In this document: positions 51,228 through 61,536 of the stretch, piece after piece
Layout of the letters: each line of letters begins with the position of its first letter
Position numbering within the stretch: the first letter of the stretch is position 1
Assembly (NCBI GenBank): GCA_048013815.1
Contig: CM106585.1
Coordinates: 16,740,001 to 16,804,000, forward strand
Source of the DNA: Setoptus koraiensis
Taxonomy: Eukaryota > Arthropoda
DNA length: 64,000 bases
Direction of reading: 5' to 3'
The notes under the pieces: model-generated
What the model was told of the DNA's origin: nothing
What the model saw: only the letters and a program-made list of their open reading frames with translations
Databases searched by the model: none
Made by a program: the position numbers and the translations under genes

Positions 51228-51840
51228 TACTTATAATGTATAGCTCTAGCATATTTATTACAACCAATTGTTAATTGTTAACTACAGCCACTTAATATCA
51301 AGGGCCCTCGAGGCCGGCAATGCCTACTATTCAAACAGTTTCTATACTTTTGATGTCTTCAAATATCCAGCTTAGCCTGTATGTGTTATAATTGATTATA
51401 TTTCTTCGACGTCGACAGTGAAATTGAGGTGTGATAGGTTGCCACAAGGTCCACAGTTGTTTGAGATATCCAGACTAATCATCTACAGAATTCATCGAAA
51501 ATCTTTCAGAAAATACTGCGCGTGCGTTCATACAATTTTGGTTTTGTTGAACGCATTTAATTTGCGCTACAGAAGCACGAAGGATGATCGCCTCGAACAG
51601 CTGATCGATTGTTGTTGTCGCTCTAGCCGATGTTTACTCGGGCAGCAATTGTGCCTCAACAAATCCAATCCAAGATTTAATGATGGGTCGATTCTCAACT
51701 TTGATACATTCTGACCTAAAGTATTACTAGATACAATTTTCGATACACCATCCCCAGAGGCAATATCGCGGATTTTATCAGATGGACGACTTCTCCAGAG
51801 TTAAACTGTCCAATCTCAGGTTCAAGGGAGAGAAAAAAAA
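51129..51840 (+). repeat. Duplicated block, copy B (source)
   Basis: It contains the true 3' end of the RhoGEF, the intergenic DNA and FRG1 exon 1, all in the context of complete genes. See copy A at 35379-35999. The internal stretch at about 51288-51375 is absent from copy A. Confidence 0.92.
51228..51781. other. RhoGEF-FRG1 intergenic DNA with a 98-codon open frame
   Basis: It should hold the RhoGEF 3' UTR and the FRG1 promoter and 5' UTR. An open frame at 51376-51714 (KLRCDRLPQGPQLFEISRLI and on) is also open in copy A. However, the two copies differ at about eight amino-acid-changing and six silent positions, so selection on the protein is not supported. No family is recognised. Confidence 0.6.
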
Positions 51841-52703
51841 GTAAGTTCTTGATAATTTTATACTGACATCACCATCTCATTACGAGTTTATCTTTGCCTT
51901 GGCATAATTTTAACACCACCGCTCTCTTTCTGTTTTTCTGTATCAGAAAAAAAGTAAAAAAAGAAAAGAAGCCAACAGATTTGGTAAAAAGACAGGCCGA
52001 GAGCTCAAATAGCGCGAAGAGGGCCGATGATGCTACCAGCCACGGTGGCTGGTGGATTATAGACTCTGAGAAGCACATTACAGGACAGGTCGCCATTGAA
52101 TTTGCACCACATTGTTATATCAAGGCTCTCGACAATGGTAATATGGTATTGGGCACACCACACCCTGCAGGCGAAGGCCCGGCCGACGAAGAGATTTTGA
52201 CAGCCATTAGAGCAACGACCAATCAGGTATCATTCAAATCTGGCTACGGTAAATACTTGTCAATAGATTCACATAAGCGATTGATAGGTCGCTCGGAGGC
52301 GATAGGCGAACAAGAGTCCTTTCTGCCCGTGTTGCAAGACGGCAAGATGGCACTATGTGCTTACAACGACTGTTTTCTTTCTGCCAACGACGAAATAGAA
52401 GGCATACCGATTGAGGCAAAATCCACACGAGCCGAGGCTAATCACATGCTGAAGATCAGAACCAACTTCGATCCGACAACGCTCGAGTCCCAGCAGCGGG
52501 CCAAGGAGCTGCCTGCGGAGGAACGGGGCAACATTTATGAGACAGAGTTGGGTTATTTGAGGAAGTTTCAGAGTCATGGCCAGAAAGACTTCAGCTTGAA
52601 GGATAGCAAGAAAGAGCTGAAGCGTGCTCGCGTCACAGGTGAACTGCATGAGGCCCTGTTGGACAAGCGGTCGAAGCACCGGTCCGACAAATATTGTAAA
52701 TAA
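51782..52703 (+). CDS. FRG1: FRG1 protein homologue, two exons
   Basis: FRG1 is a nuclear/nucleolar, RNA- and actin-associated protein linked to pre-mRNA splicing. Exon 1 is 51782-51840 (MDDFSRVKLSNLRFKGEKK), ending at a GTAAGT donor. Exon 2 is 51947-52703 after a strong acceptor (TCTTTCTGTTTTTCTGTATCAG). The joined frame gives 271 residues against about 258 in vertebrates. A Lys-rich stretch follows the N-terminus, as in the family. The beta-trefoil (fascin-like) core includes GGWWIIDSEKHITGQVAIEF, SFKSGYGKYLSIDS, VGRS-like IGRSEAIGEQESF and DGKMALCAYNDCFL. The C-terminus, LHEALLDKRSKHRSDKYCK, matches the conserved LHETLLDRR and DRYCK. Exon 1 was assigned by this homology, since the exon 2 frame alone would start inside an intron. 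It lies 555 bp downstream of the RhoGEF stop. Confidence 0.96.
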
Positions 52704-52704
52704 A
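52699..52704 (+). promoter_or_regulatory. AATAAA overlapping the FRG1 stop codon
   Basis: The hexamer spans the TAA stop (52701-52703). If used, the 3' UTR would be only 10-30 nt. I see no better AATAAA in the following 100 bp. Confidence 0.45.
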
Positions 52705-53359
52705 GTGAACCGTTTTCCTACTCGCAGAGTGAACATGAGTAGCCTAATATGCTGTTGGTTTTATATATTGTTGTTTCGGGCGATCCGGCGACGTTGTTCA
52801 ATTTGACGATAGCGATTTGGCGAATAGCAAGTGTCGTGGACGGGAAATTTCATAGTAATACTGTAACCGTCCATTACCGTGGCGATTAGTAACTGGTGAG
52901 TTGGTTGGACTAGCGTGGTAAAAGTGCAACAGATCAGCACTGTTGCAACGCGGCACAGCGCGCACGGAACAGTCGGGTGTGTGACCGCGCGCGTGTGTGT
53001 GTGTGTGTGTGTGTGTGGGACTGGTGCCGCACAAACGGACACACCAACCTAGGGCGACAATCTAAGATGGATGACGCACACACAAGAGAATTTACAACGG
53101 AAAATTGGCGCTCATAACCTGATGCGCGTGCCTCTGTTTCACTGCGCTGAGTGTGTGTGTGTGCGTGTCTGGTTGCACCAGAGATAAACCAACAACTTTT
53201 TCACACCGAAAATCACCAAAAAACAAAAACAACCGATATAATTATCACTATTGAATAATATTTTCATTAATTATTGTTTTAATTACAACTGAGGATTATA
53301 TCACAACTGAGCACACAGTCAGCGTAACTAGTGTTTGTGTCTTTACTGGTGCCCTTACA
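52704..53359. other. FRG1-kinesin intergenic DNA
   Basis: No coding exon seen. It contains a (GT)13 run at 52992-53017, a second short GT run at about 53151-53168, and an AT-rich part from 53190 to 53330. The last is likely to be the kinesin promoter and 5' UTR. Confidence 0.6.
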
Positions 53360-54916
53360 ATGTCCAGGAGACCAATAGCTGAACCGTCGGTGGCTCCGGC
53401 AGCCAAGAGGTTTCGTTGCAACAGCGGCGATGAGAACTCGTCCCATGACACATCGAAAAATTTAATGGTTTTTGTCAGAGTGAAACCTCTGATGCAACAA
53501 CAGGACGACACACGATCTATTATTGACGTGATAGACGACAAATTGCTCATATTTGATCCGCTCGACTATGACAATCAGCGAGCTCAATTTCACTATTACC
53601 ATGGAAAGAAATACAAGGAAATTGGGCCCAGGCCCAACAAGAATGCAAAATATTATTTTGACAAAGTGTTTGACGAAACTGCCGACAATTTTTACATCTA
53701 CGAAACAGTCACCAAGCCCATGATCCAGGCGACCGTCGACGGCCTCAATTGTTCCGTGTTTGCCTACGGGGCCACTGGCTCGGGCAAAACACACACAATG
53801 CTTGGATCGCCCGCGCACCCGGGCGTCATTTATCATACAGCCAGAGAATTGTTCAGACAAATCATGACTCTATCCGAAGTTGACGCATTTCCGCCAGAAA
53901 TTAAAATTGGCTTCTTTGAAATTTATAATGAGAACATACGCGATTTATTGGATAATAGGAAAAAGTTCACTAGTTTGCCGGTGCGAGAAGGACCCAATGA
54001 GGTCATTATACCGGATTTGACCTTTCACCATCCTAGGACGGCCGAGAATGTTATTGAATTGCTAGAAATAGGCAATGCAAATCGTTCGCAACATCCGACA
54101 GATGCCAATGCTGATTCTAGCAGGTCGCACGCCATATTTCAAATTTATCTAACTAGAAAACTCTTGTCCTCGTCACAGGATATCTGCTTGCAAAAGAGCA
54201 AAATGTCACTGATAGACCTGGCGGGCTCCGAGAGGGCCACTGTTGCCTATCGGGCGGGTATCGATAGGAGTAAAAATTTGCAAAGAGAAGGTGGTAACAT
54301 TAACAAATCGCTGCTAGCACTCAGTAGTTGTATTAACGCTCTGTCTGATCCCAGGAGAAATAGCAATCATATACCATATAGAAATTCAAAACTGACATTA
54401 TTGTTACGAGACTCACTAGGTGGAAAATGTCGCACGGCCATGATCGCAACCATCTGTCAACAGCACAAGCACTATGAAGAATCACACAGTACTCTCATGT
54501 ACGCCAATCGTGCTAAATGCATTAAATTGCGTCCAGGTAGAAATTTGACCAATGTCAACATACAACCACGTAATTACAATGAAATAATAGCCAATATCAA
54601 CAAGAAGCTTGTGTTAGCCAACGAAAAGATTATGTTACAGGCAAAGGAGATCGAAAGACTCAATAATATCATCGAACAATATGACCATGATTTTCATGAG
54701 CGAGAACAAAATACAATATACAATCAACAACATTATCACCATCAACCATCGCCGCACCAAGTACAAAAGACAGGAAAAAAATTGACCTGGTCAGACCCCG
54801 TGGTGGAAACCACGAGAAACTATACCCCTGAACAGAAACATAATGAAACATTCGACTTATCTAATCAGGAAGCACATGAGACAGGATGGTCACGACGAGT
54901 CACAGCTAAGCAATAG
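53360..54916 (+). CDS. Kinesin-8 family motor (KIF18-like), short
   Basis: Plus-end-directed motors of this family shorten kinetochore microtubules in mitosis. The single exon encodes 518 residues. The motor domain covers about residues 33-395: a KIF18-like start NLMVFVRVKPL, HYYHGKKYKEIG (compare SFFHGKK), P-loop GATGSGKTHTMLGSPAHPGV, switch I NADSSRSHAIFQIYL, switch II DLAGSERA, then HIPYRNSKLTLLLRDSLGGK and TLMYANRAKCIK. A helical neck/coiled coil follows (IIANINKKLVLANEKI to IIEQYDHDF, about 410-450), then a short Gln/His-rich tail. KIF18A-type proteins are usually 800-900 residues with a second microtubule-binding tail. Here the tail is about 65 residues unless further exons exist. The start codon is the first ATG of the frame and gives a normal unstructured N-terminus. 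Confidence 0.93.
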   Translation: MSRRPIAEPSVAPAAKRFRCNSGDENSSHDTSKNLMVFVRVKPLMQQQDDTRSIIDVIDDKLLIFDPLDYDNQRAQFHYYHGKKYKEIGPRPNKNAKYYFDKVFDETADNFYIYETVTKPMIQATVDGLNCSVFAYGATGSGKTHTMLGSPAHPGVIYHTARELFRQIMTLSEVDAFPPEIKIGFFEIYNENIRDLLDNRKKFTSLPVREGPNEVIIPDLTFHHPRTAENVIELLEIGNANRSQHPTDANADSSRSHAIFQIYLTRKLLSSSQDICLQKSKMSLIDLAGSERATVAYRAGIDRSKNLQREGGNINKSLLALSSCINALSDPRRNSNHIPYRNSKLTLLLRDSLGGKCRTAMIATICQQHKHYEESHSTLMYANRAKCIKLRPGRNLTNVNIQPRNYNEIIANINKKLVLANEKIMLQAKEIERLNNIIEQYDHDFHEREQNTIYNQQHYHHQPSPHQVQKTGKKLTWSDPVVETTRNYTPEQKHNETFDLSNQEAHETGWSRRVTAKQ

Positions 54917-55363
54917 TGTTACTAAAAGGATCGTATGATATGTGTAACAATTTTTAATCAATACAAATGAATGCTTCATGCTTTAAAAATACTTTCGGTT
55001 CGCATTGATTCAATCAAATCTGGCGCCGTCGCGTAATAGTCTGGATGGTGTTGCCAAGTGGTTTTTATCGTGCACGGTGTATCGAATGATGTTTCCTCCT
55101 GCCGATAAACACGCTCTCTTTCCGTGCACTCAAGGCACTATTGGCAACGCCCAGCCAGCCACAAGTGTTGGAAGAGTGCGAGTTTCTTCTAGAATAAATC
55201 ATATCGAGTATATAGACGGCAGCATCACACATAATCACGCATAATTGTAATAATAATATTGTAATAATAACATAATTATTACATAATCAATTATTGTAGT
55301 TAGTACTATTCATAGTTGTTATCAACTCAATCATCATCAATTTACTAGTTATTATCAAGCACA
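54917..55363. other. Kinesin-transketolase intergenic DNA
   Basis: No gene supported. A 79-codon frame (55005-55244) has no recognisable features. The last 110 bp before the transketolase ATG are AT-rich, with TAATAAT-type repeats and one TTACATAA. No canonical AATAAA is seen for the kinesin; the AT-rich DNA at 54945-54990 is where its 3' end most likely lies. Confidence 0.55.
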
Positions 55364-57223
55364 ATGGCAGCGAGAAACGTTCAAGCCTTAGAGGACATCG
55401 CCAACCTGTTAAGAGTACACTCTGTCAACGCCACCAATGCCTCAAAATCGGGCCACCCAACCTCGTGCGCCTCTATGGCCGAAATAATGTCCGTGCTGTT
55501 CTTCGACACAATGAAGTACTCCGTTGAGGATCCACTGAACGGTGCCAACGATCGATTTATACTGAGCAAGGGTCACGCCGCCCCCATTTTGTACGCTGCC
55601 TGGGCCGAGGCGGGCCTCTTTCCCACCAGCAAACTGTTGGACTTACGCAAGATCGACTCAGATCTCGAGGGTCACCCGACGCCCCGTTTGAATTTTGTCG
55701 ATGTGGCCACTGGATCGCTGGGCCAAGGTATTAACTCTGCCGCCGGCATGGCCTGGATAGGCAAGTACGTGGACAAGTTGCCCTACAAGGTGTACTGTTT
55801 GTTGGGCGACGGCGAGTCGGCCGAAGGCTCAGTCTGGGAGGCGCTGTCTTTTGCCAGCGTTCACAAACTAGACAATTTGGTCGCCATTTTCGATGTCAAC
55901 AGGCTAGGCCAGAGCGAGGCAACTCCATTCCAGCACCGCATGGACATCTACGAGCAGCGCCTAAATGCTTTCGGCATGCACACGCAAGTAGTGGACGGTC
56001 ACAACGTTGCCGACTTAGTGGCGGCTTTCGAACGGGCCTCCCAGGTCAAGGACAAGCCGCAGGCCATTGTGTGCAAAACGTTCAAGGGGCGCGGATTTCC
56101 CGACATCGAGGACAAGGACAACTGGCACGGAAAGCCGCTCGGCGCCGCCACCGAACAAGTGCTCAAGGTAGTGCAGGCGCGCATCAAGAACCCTGTTCAC
56201 GGCCTCAAGCCCAAACCTGTTGCCCAACTGGCGCCAAAGCCCGACCTGAGCCAAGTGAAACTGTCCGAGGGACCCAACTACAAGCCAGGCGACAAGGTGG
56301 CCTCGAGACAGGCCTACGGATTTGCGCTGGCCAAACTGGGACGCACCAATGATCGTGTTGTTGCCTTTGACGCCGACACGAAGAACTCAACATTTGCCGA
56401 CATTTTCAACAAGGAATTTCAGCGACGCTTCTGCGAGTGCTACATTGCCGAACAGAACATGGTCGGGGTGGCCGTTGGGGCCGCTTGTCGCGACCGCTCA
56501 ATCGCCTTCGTATCCACGTTTGCCGCATTCTTTTCGCGAGCCCACGATCACTTGCGTATGGCCGCCATATCGCAGTCCAACGTGAACTGCGTCGGATCCC
56601 ATTGCGGTGTCAGCATAGGCGAGGACGGACCCTCACAGATGGCACTCGAGGATCTGGGCATGTTCCGTTCCATACCCAATTGTACGATATTTTACCCCAG
56701 CGATGCCGTATCCACGGAGCGTGCCATTGAGCTGGCCGCCCAGTCCAAAGGTATCACGTTCACGCGAACGTCCCGTCCGGCTACGCTCAACGTTTACCCA
56801 AACAATGAAACATTTCAAGTGGGCAAGGCCAAGGTGTTGCGCAAGGACGCCCAAGATCAGGCGCTGGTCATCGGTGCCGGTGTGACGTTGCACGAGGCCC
56901 TGAAGGCCGCCGATCTATTGCTGGCCGAAAGCAAGACCCACATCAGAGTGCTGGATCCGTTTACTATTAAACCCTTGGACGTTGAGGGCATTTTATTGAA
57001 CGCCAAAGAGGCCAAATCGCGCGTCGTCGTGGTCGAGGATCACTACCCCGAGGGCGGCATTGGCGAAGCCGTATCGAGCGCCCTGGTGGGACACCAGATT
57101 AAGTTCGCTCACTTAGCTGTTAGGGAGGTGCCAAGAAGTGGACCACCCGATGTTTTATTGGCAAAATATGGTATTAGTGCTAGCAATATCGTCACTGCCG
57201 TTAATCGTCTTATTAACAATTGA
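55364..57223 (+). CDS. TKT: Transketolase
   Basis: Thiamine-diphosphate enzyme of the non-oxidative pentose phosphate pathway, cytosolic. It moves two-carbon units from ketose to aldose phosphates (xylulose-5-P to ribose-5-P or erythrose-4-P). The intronless frame gives 619 residues, close to the animal length of about 623. Visible motifs: [12 protein letters not shown] near the N-terminus; [15 protein letters not shown] with the active-site His; the ThDP/metal motif [14 protein letters not shown] ending in FDVN (about residues 151-180); the catalytic Glu in [34 protein letters not shown]; and the C-terminal [21 protein letters not shown] and [11 protein letters not shown]. No targeting peptide is seen. 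It lies tail-to-tail with the minus-strand membrane-protein gene, 21 bp apart. Confidence 0.98.
   Translation: MAARNVQALEDIANLLRVHSVNATNASKSGHPTSCASMAEIMSVLFFDTMKYSVEDPLNGANDRFILSKGHAAPILYAAWAEAGLFPTSKLLDLRKIDSDLEGHPTPRLNFVDVATGSLGQGINSAAGMAWIGKYVDKLPYKVYCLLGDGESAEGSVWEALSFASVHKLDNLVAIFDVNRLGQSEATPFQHRMDIYEQRLNAFGMHTQVVDGHNVADLVAAFERASQVKDKPQAIVCKTFKGRGFPDIEDKDNWHGKPLGAATEQVLKVVQARIKNPVHGLKPKPVAQLAPKPDLSQVKLSEGPNYKPGDKVASRQAYGFALAKLGRTNDRVVAFDADTKNSTFADIFNKEFQRRFCECYIAEQNMVGVAVGAACRDRSIAFVSTFAAFFSRAHDHLRMAAISQSNVNCVGSHCGVSIGEDGPSQMALEDLGMFRSIPNCTIFYPSDAVSTERAIELAAQSKGITFTRTSRPATLNVYPNNETFQVGKAKVLRKDAQDQALVIGAGVTLHEALKAADLLLAESKTHIRVLDPFTIKPLDVEGILLNAKEAKSRVVVVEDHYPEGGIGEAVSSALVGHQIKFAHLAVREVPRSGPPDVLLAKYGISASNIVTAVNRLINN
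57154..57159 (-). promoter_or_regulatory. Candidate AATAAA for the minus-strand membrane-protein gene
   Basis: TTTATT on the plus strand inside the last codons of transketolase. It is the first AATAAA on the minus strand after the stop at 57245. Confidence 0.4.
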
Positions 57224-57244
57224 TAATAATAATAATGTTGATGA

Positions 57245-58009
57245 TCATGTCATGTAGGGTGTGGAGTTTTTCTCGGGCAACGGAGCTATGTGGTACATGG
57301 GAAAAACCTGAATAGTGTATGTGTTTTTGTTGTTGGAATTAGATGAGATAAGATTAGATAAGTAAATAAACTCGGTGTTATTGTCACAAACAGTGATAGC
57401 GTTTATAATTAGCGTATAATTAGCGTAACTCACCTGGATAAAGTCGTTTTGAAACTCGGCCTCGGTGGAGCCTATGACCGCCGAATTGACTAGCGGCTGT
57501 CCGTTGTTTGGGGCGACCGCTTGCGGCGAACTCATCACCTGATGGTATGGACTTGGCGGGTAGGGATTGTTTAGCGTTGAGCCAGACGCTTGTTGCTGTT
57601 GTTGTTGGAGGTGGTGATGCTGATGATGGGCGCCCCCAGCGCCATTGTTACTGTTCACTAATTGCTGCTGTTGATTATTGGCCACTGTTGATGTATAGCT
57701 GGAGTTGTCCATTGTTTGTTGCTCGGATGAAAGTAAATTGTTTATTTGACTAGTTTGTAATTGACTTGTCGTTGTTTGCAATTGCGGCGGCTGGCCCACG
57801 GGCCTCTGCATGGCCGAATATTGCACAGCCAGCTCCTCGTCATCCTTGTGACGCGATCTGACTATGCAAATAAAACAGGTTATCATAATGACAATTATCA
57901 ATATGGATAATATTGTTAGTAACAACAGATCTGAATGCATTGATACAGTTATTACAAATGAGTATTTGACAGAGCAACCAGACTTGAGTGTAATGTTGAA
58001 ATTGGGGAA
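57245..58009 (-). CDS. Single-pass membrane protein, 3' part (two exons), unknown family
   Basis: The penultimate exon (58009-57434, minus) and last exon (57307-57245) are joined across a 126-bp intron with GTGAGT and CACTATTCAG ends. They give 212 residues. The order is a short extracellular piece with an N-glycosylation site and Cys (FPNFNITLKSGCSVKYSFVI), a clear transmembrane helix (LLLLTILSILIIVIMITCFI and on, about 28-50), basic stop-transfer RSRHK, then an acidic, Gln/His-rich cytoplasmic tail ending PLPEKNSTPYMT. The intron is a multiple of three and stop-free, so it can be mistaken for coding. The 5' boundary at 58009 (CACCTGCAG acceptor) is uncertain. The ectodomain exons should lie at higher coordinates, but I could not find them. 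I do not recognise the family. Confidence 0.75.
   Translation of the reverse strand, partial: FPNFNITLKSGCSVKYSFVITVSMHSDLLLLTILSILIIVIMITCFICIVRSRHKDDEELAVQYSAMQRPVGQPPQLQTTTSQLQTSQINNLLSSEQQTMDNSSYTSTVANNQQQQLVNSNNGAGGAHHQHHHLQQQQQQASGSTLNNPYPPSPYHQVMSSPQAVAPNNGQPLVNSAVIGSTEAEFQNDFIQVSYANYTLIINAITVCDNNTEFIYLSNLISSNSNNKNTYTIQVFPMYHIAPLPEKNSTPYMT
57365..57370 (+). promoter_or_regulatory. Candidate AATAAA for transketolase
   Basis: About 142 bp after the transketolase stop, within the intron between the last two exons of the opposing gene. Confidence 0.5.
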
Positions 58010-58435
58010 CTGCAGGTGCTTCTCTAGGCCTGTTTGTCGTGTTGCGCGTTTTTTGTCGTCGTGGTTATGTTGTCGTCGTTGTTACGTGTGGTCGTTGTGC
58101 GTTTGTTGTTGTGTGGTTGTTGTCATGTGGTTGTTGTTTGTTGCGGTTGTTGTGCGTTTGTTGGCGTTGTCATGGTGCGGTCGGGCAGCACCGTTCCAGT
58201 GTCCGGGTCAGCAAAGAGCGAAAGGGGGCCAAGGGATTACAGGGTTTGTCCATTGCGGCCGAAGCGGCAGCAGCAGCGGCAGCAGGTTCGGGCCATTTGC
58301 GTTGTCACACACGGAAACAAACGGAGTAAGTTGTTTGAATTTTAAATCCATTCATGGGGCCACCATAATAGATCATTCGCGTTTCGCCAGAGTTCGCCGA
58401 GTGGAAGTTTGCGAAATTGCCCATTCAGTTTGTGT

Positions 58436-58495
58436 GTTTTTGCGTTGTTGTTGTCGCCGTCGTCGTCGTTGTTGTTGTTGTTGTCGTTGTTGTCG

Positions 58496-58547
<52 letters not shown>
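58436..58547. repeat. TTG/GTT trinucleotide tract
   Basis: About 110 bp of GTT repeat with a few GTC interruptions. The last 60 bp or so is pure. It is the longest uninterrupted triplet tract in the window. Confidence 0.95.
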
Positions 58548-58811
58548 CGTGTGTGGGTGTGTGGGTGGCGCAGAAGCGTGAAAATATTTCGCGATGATAG
58601 TTGACGGCGCCAATTGTAGCGGTGACACAATGGTAATGACCGGACGCCATGTACACAATGCAAACAGGCAAGAGAGATAGATAGAGGGGCCGTTAGTAAT
58701 GTGATTATTATATATTATATTTGTGTGTGTGTCTGCTAACTTTATGCCATTTATGTCGTCGTTCGTTTTTTTTTCGTCTTTTCTGTGACTGTCGCCACGC
58801 TCACGTCGCAA

Positions 58812-58909
58812 TGCTCGCGTCTCGGTGCTCGCGTCTCGCCGTTTGCGTCTCGCCGTTCGCGTCTCGCCGTTTGCGTCTCGGTGCTCGCGTTTCGACGTTT
58901 GCGTCGCCA
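58812..58909. repeat. 14/15-bp tandem repeat (TGCTCGCGTCTCGCC)
   Basis: About seven units alternating 14 and 15 bp, of the forms TGCTCGCGTCTCGG and GTTTGCGTCTCGCC. Confidence 0.92.
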
Positions 58910-59050
58910 CGCTCGAATCGCAAATAAAAAGCGCCCTGCCCGCCGCTCTGCTGGCTCTTTGTGGCGAGATAATGCTCCCTGTCGCTCGTTGTGTGAGGCA
59001 CGCTGTCATAAGTTGACTTTATGGGCCTCTGCGAGTCACTCTACTGGGCC

Positions 59051-59158
59051 ATTCGCCCTCTGTTGGCCAACGGGGGAGCCACTCGGCCAATTCGCCCTCT
59101 GCTGGCTAGCGGGGGAGCCGCTCGGGCAATTCGCTCTGTGCTGGCCAACGGGGGAGCC
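59051..59158. repeat. 39-bp tandem repeat x2.8
   Basis: Units at 59051, 59090 and 59129, each starting ATTCGCYCTSTGYTGGC and containing CGGGGGAGCC. Being a multiple of three, it gives repeated peptides (FALCWPTGEPLGQ) in one open frame, but I see nothing else to support coding. Confidence 0.95.
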
Positions 59159-60794
59159 CTTTCGGGGATTTTTCGCCGCCGCTGCCGCCGCCGCCGCCAG
59201 TCGGCCAGTTTGCTGTCGGGGCAAACACAAGCCCCGACGGACTGCGTTACAGGGGTACTGTAGCTGGGTCACGTTCAGCCGAAACGGGGCAAAGTGAACA
59301 GCGAGCGGGGACACGCGAAGAAATGGCCGCCAGGCGAGCGCCCTCTACGTCGCTGCAACGAGAGACCCCGGTTGCATGGATATAGAGGCAGTTGCGTCTA
59401 TATTAGTGGCCGGCTCAAATGCACCAGTCTATCCAGTATATCCGACGGCACGGCCACAGGTATAGCTGATGGCTCGCTGTACTGCCAGTAGCTCACTCTC
59501 TTGTCAGTGCTTGGCAGCGGTCCGCTGGACTCCACTGACTTGAGTGACTCGTGCGCGGGCGACGCTCGTAATGCCGGAAATTGGCCCCCACTTGCCCAAA
59601 AAAGCCCAGCGAGCGAGCGTTCGTTGCGCGCAATATCTTGTTTGTGGCGCTTACAAGTTACATAACTGCAGAACAGCAAGTCAACATGCCCACGTGTCGC
59701 ATCAATCTGGGCCAAATCGCTGGCGTGGAGCGCGCCAAGGCGGGCCAAATGCCCGCTTCCTGGCCGGCGGTGCGCTGTTTGCGCGCCTCTCTGTGTTCCG
59801 AGGCTCGTTTGTTGTTGTGTGTCGATTTTGGTGACATGATCGGGCCCCATTTCGGGCGCCGCTCTGTGGGCCGTTCCTCTCGGTCGCTGGTCGTTTTTTC
59901 TCTTTTTTGATAGGTTGCCCAAATTGACGGCAGCCTGGCGAGCTGGCCCGTGTGCACACACACACACGCGCACGCTGACACACTAATGGCACACTAATAG
60001 TGCAAAGTGTATTATGTAACGTGCAACAACAAACAGCATCGGCTGTCAACTGTCAGCCAGCAGCAGCAGAATTGGCGCTGGTGCCGTAGAGGGGGGCCGC
60101 CAAGTGAGCAGCAAGCATCTAATTAAAGTACAAATAACGGCACGCGCTCATTTATTTGACTGGCGCCCGCAGCGGCAACTCGGGCTGGCCGGATTGATGC
60201 GCGCACGGGCACGATATCCGTGAGACACACATTTGAGCTGCCTTTGAGTATGGCAGTGGGGCCCCAGTATGACGGCAGCCGTGCCAGTGACAGTGGCAGA
60301 GACAAACAAGCGGGCTCGCTTATTAGGCGACAGCGGCAAGACACGACACTGTTGGCGCTGCTGTCGTGGCGCGCGCTTGTTAGCTGGCGCCAGTTGGTTA
60401 GATAGACACGCACCATCACGACGACATAACAAGTGGCTAGCTGGCTTGCGATGTTTTGTTTGCCTGTTTGTTTGTTTGGCTGTTTGTTTGTCGCAACTTG
60501 CGACTCGCAGGCCGTGACAATTGTTGACAAAATTTGCGCTGCACGACAATTGGTCACGACAACAACAGCAACGAGCAACGACAACAACAAGCAACAACGA
60601 GCAACGACAACAACAAGCAACAGCGAGCAACAACAATCAACGACAAGCAACGACAGCGACCGGCGGCCGGCAGGAAAAAGCAGAAGCGCAAACAGAATAT
60701 TTTAATATGCCCCCGCCCCCGCAACGGCTCACCTGCCCGACAGGTGAGTTGTTTTTGGCCGGCTCGGTCGGCTCGGGCGCTCGCTTGAGCCTCA

Positions 60795-60870
60795 GTCAGT
60801 GTCGGGCTCAGTCGGTGCGGCCCGTCGGTGCGGCCAGTCGGCGCGGCCCGTCGCTTCGGCCAGCGACGGA
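60795..60870. repeat. CGGTGCGGCCCGT tandem repeat
   Basis: Four to five imperfect units of 13-15 bp (CGGTGCGGCCCGT, CGGTGCGGCCAGT, CGGCGCGGCCCGT). Confidence 0.85.
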
Positions 60871-61432
60871 TGGGACCAGGTGAGCAGCTGGGCGAGTCGG
60901 GCCGGATCAGAGGGGGCGCAGGTTGCGTGCTGCAGGTTGCATGCCGCGGATTGCATGCCGCGGATTGCATTGTTGGGCAATCCTCGCGGGCCCGCGAAGG
61001 CAACATGCAGTTTTATGCGAGCACCAAGTGCTCGCAAAAACCCGGTCGCAAAAACAACCGCGCGGATATAAATGGATACCGCCGAACGGGCTTATATCCG
61101 CACGGGCATCCGACTGAATTAGGGGCTGACACAAAAGGAGCCACACATTGCCCAATAAACTGGCCGAGTGGAGCCGGTCTCGGGGGCGAGCCGCTGCGGC
61201 AGCGACCACTGGGGGACGATAACTGCAAACACAGATATCAAGACATTTGCTGCTATTTTGGCACGGCAACTCGGTGAAAATAGCACCAAATGGCAGCTTA
61301 ATAATGCGGCCAGCGCAAAGAGCCAGCTATTTGTGAGTTTGTTGCTGGCATTATTAGCAGGCTTGTTGTTATTACTTTTGTCGGCGACACACAGCGGCCG
61401 TTTCATTGGGTCGCGTCGTGAGACGCTCACTT

Positions 61433-61536
61433 GATACGTTACGCAACTGGCCGGCGTGTATTACGTAACTAGCCGGCGTGTATTACGCAACGGGCCGACG
61501 CGTATTACGCAACGGGCCAGCGTGTATTGCGTAGCT
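61433..61536. repeat. 23/24-bp tandem repeat carrying TTACGYAA octamers
   Basis: Four to five units built on GTGTATTACGCAACGGGCCRGC. Successive units carry TTACGCAA, TTACGTAA, TTACGCAA and TTACGCAA, and the last has decayed to TTGCGTAG. Confidence 0.93.

Noticed and set aside
60433-60705. Open frame starting like a signal peptide (MFCLPVCLFGCLFVATCDS)
   Set aside because: The hydrophobic stretch is a translated TTTG microsatellite and the rest is a translated CAA/CAG repeat.
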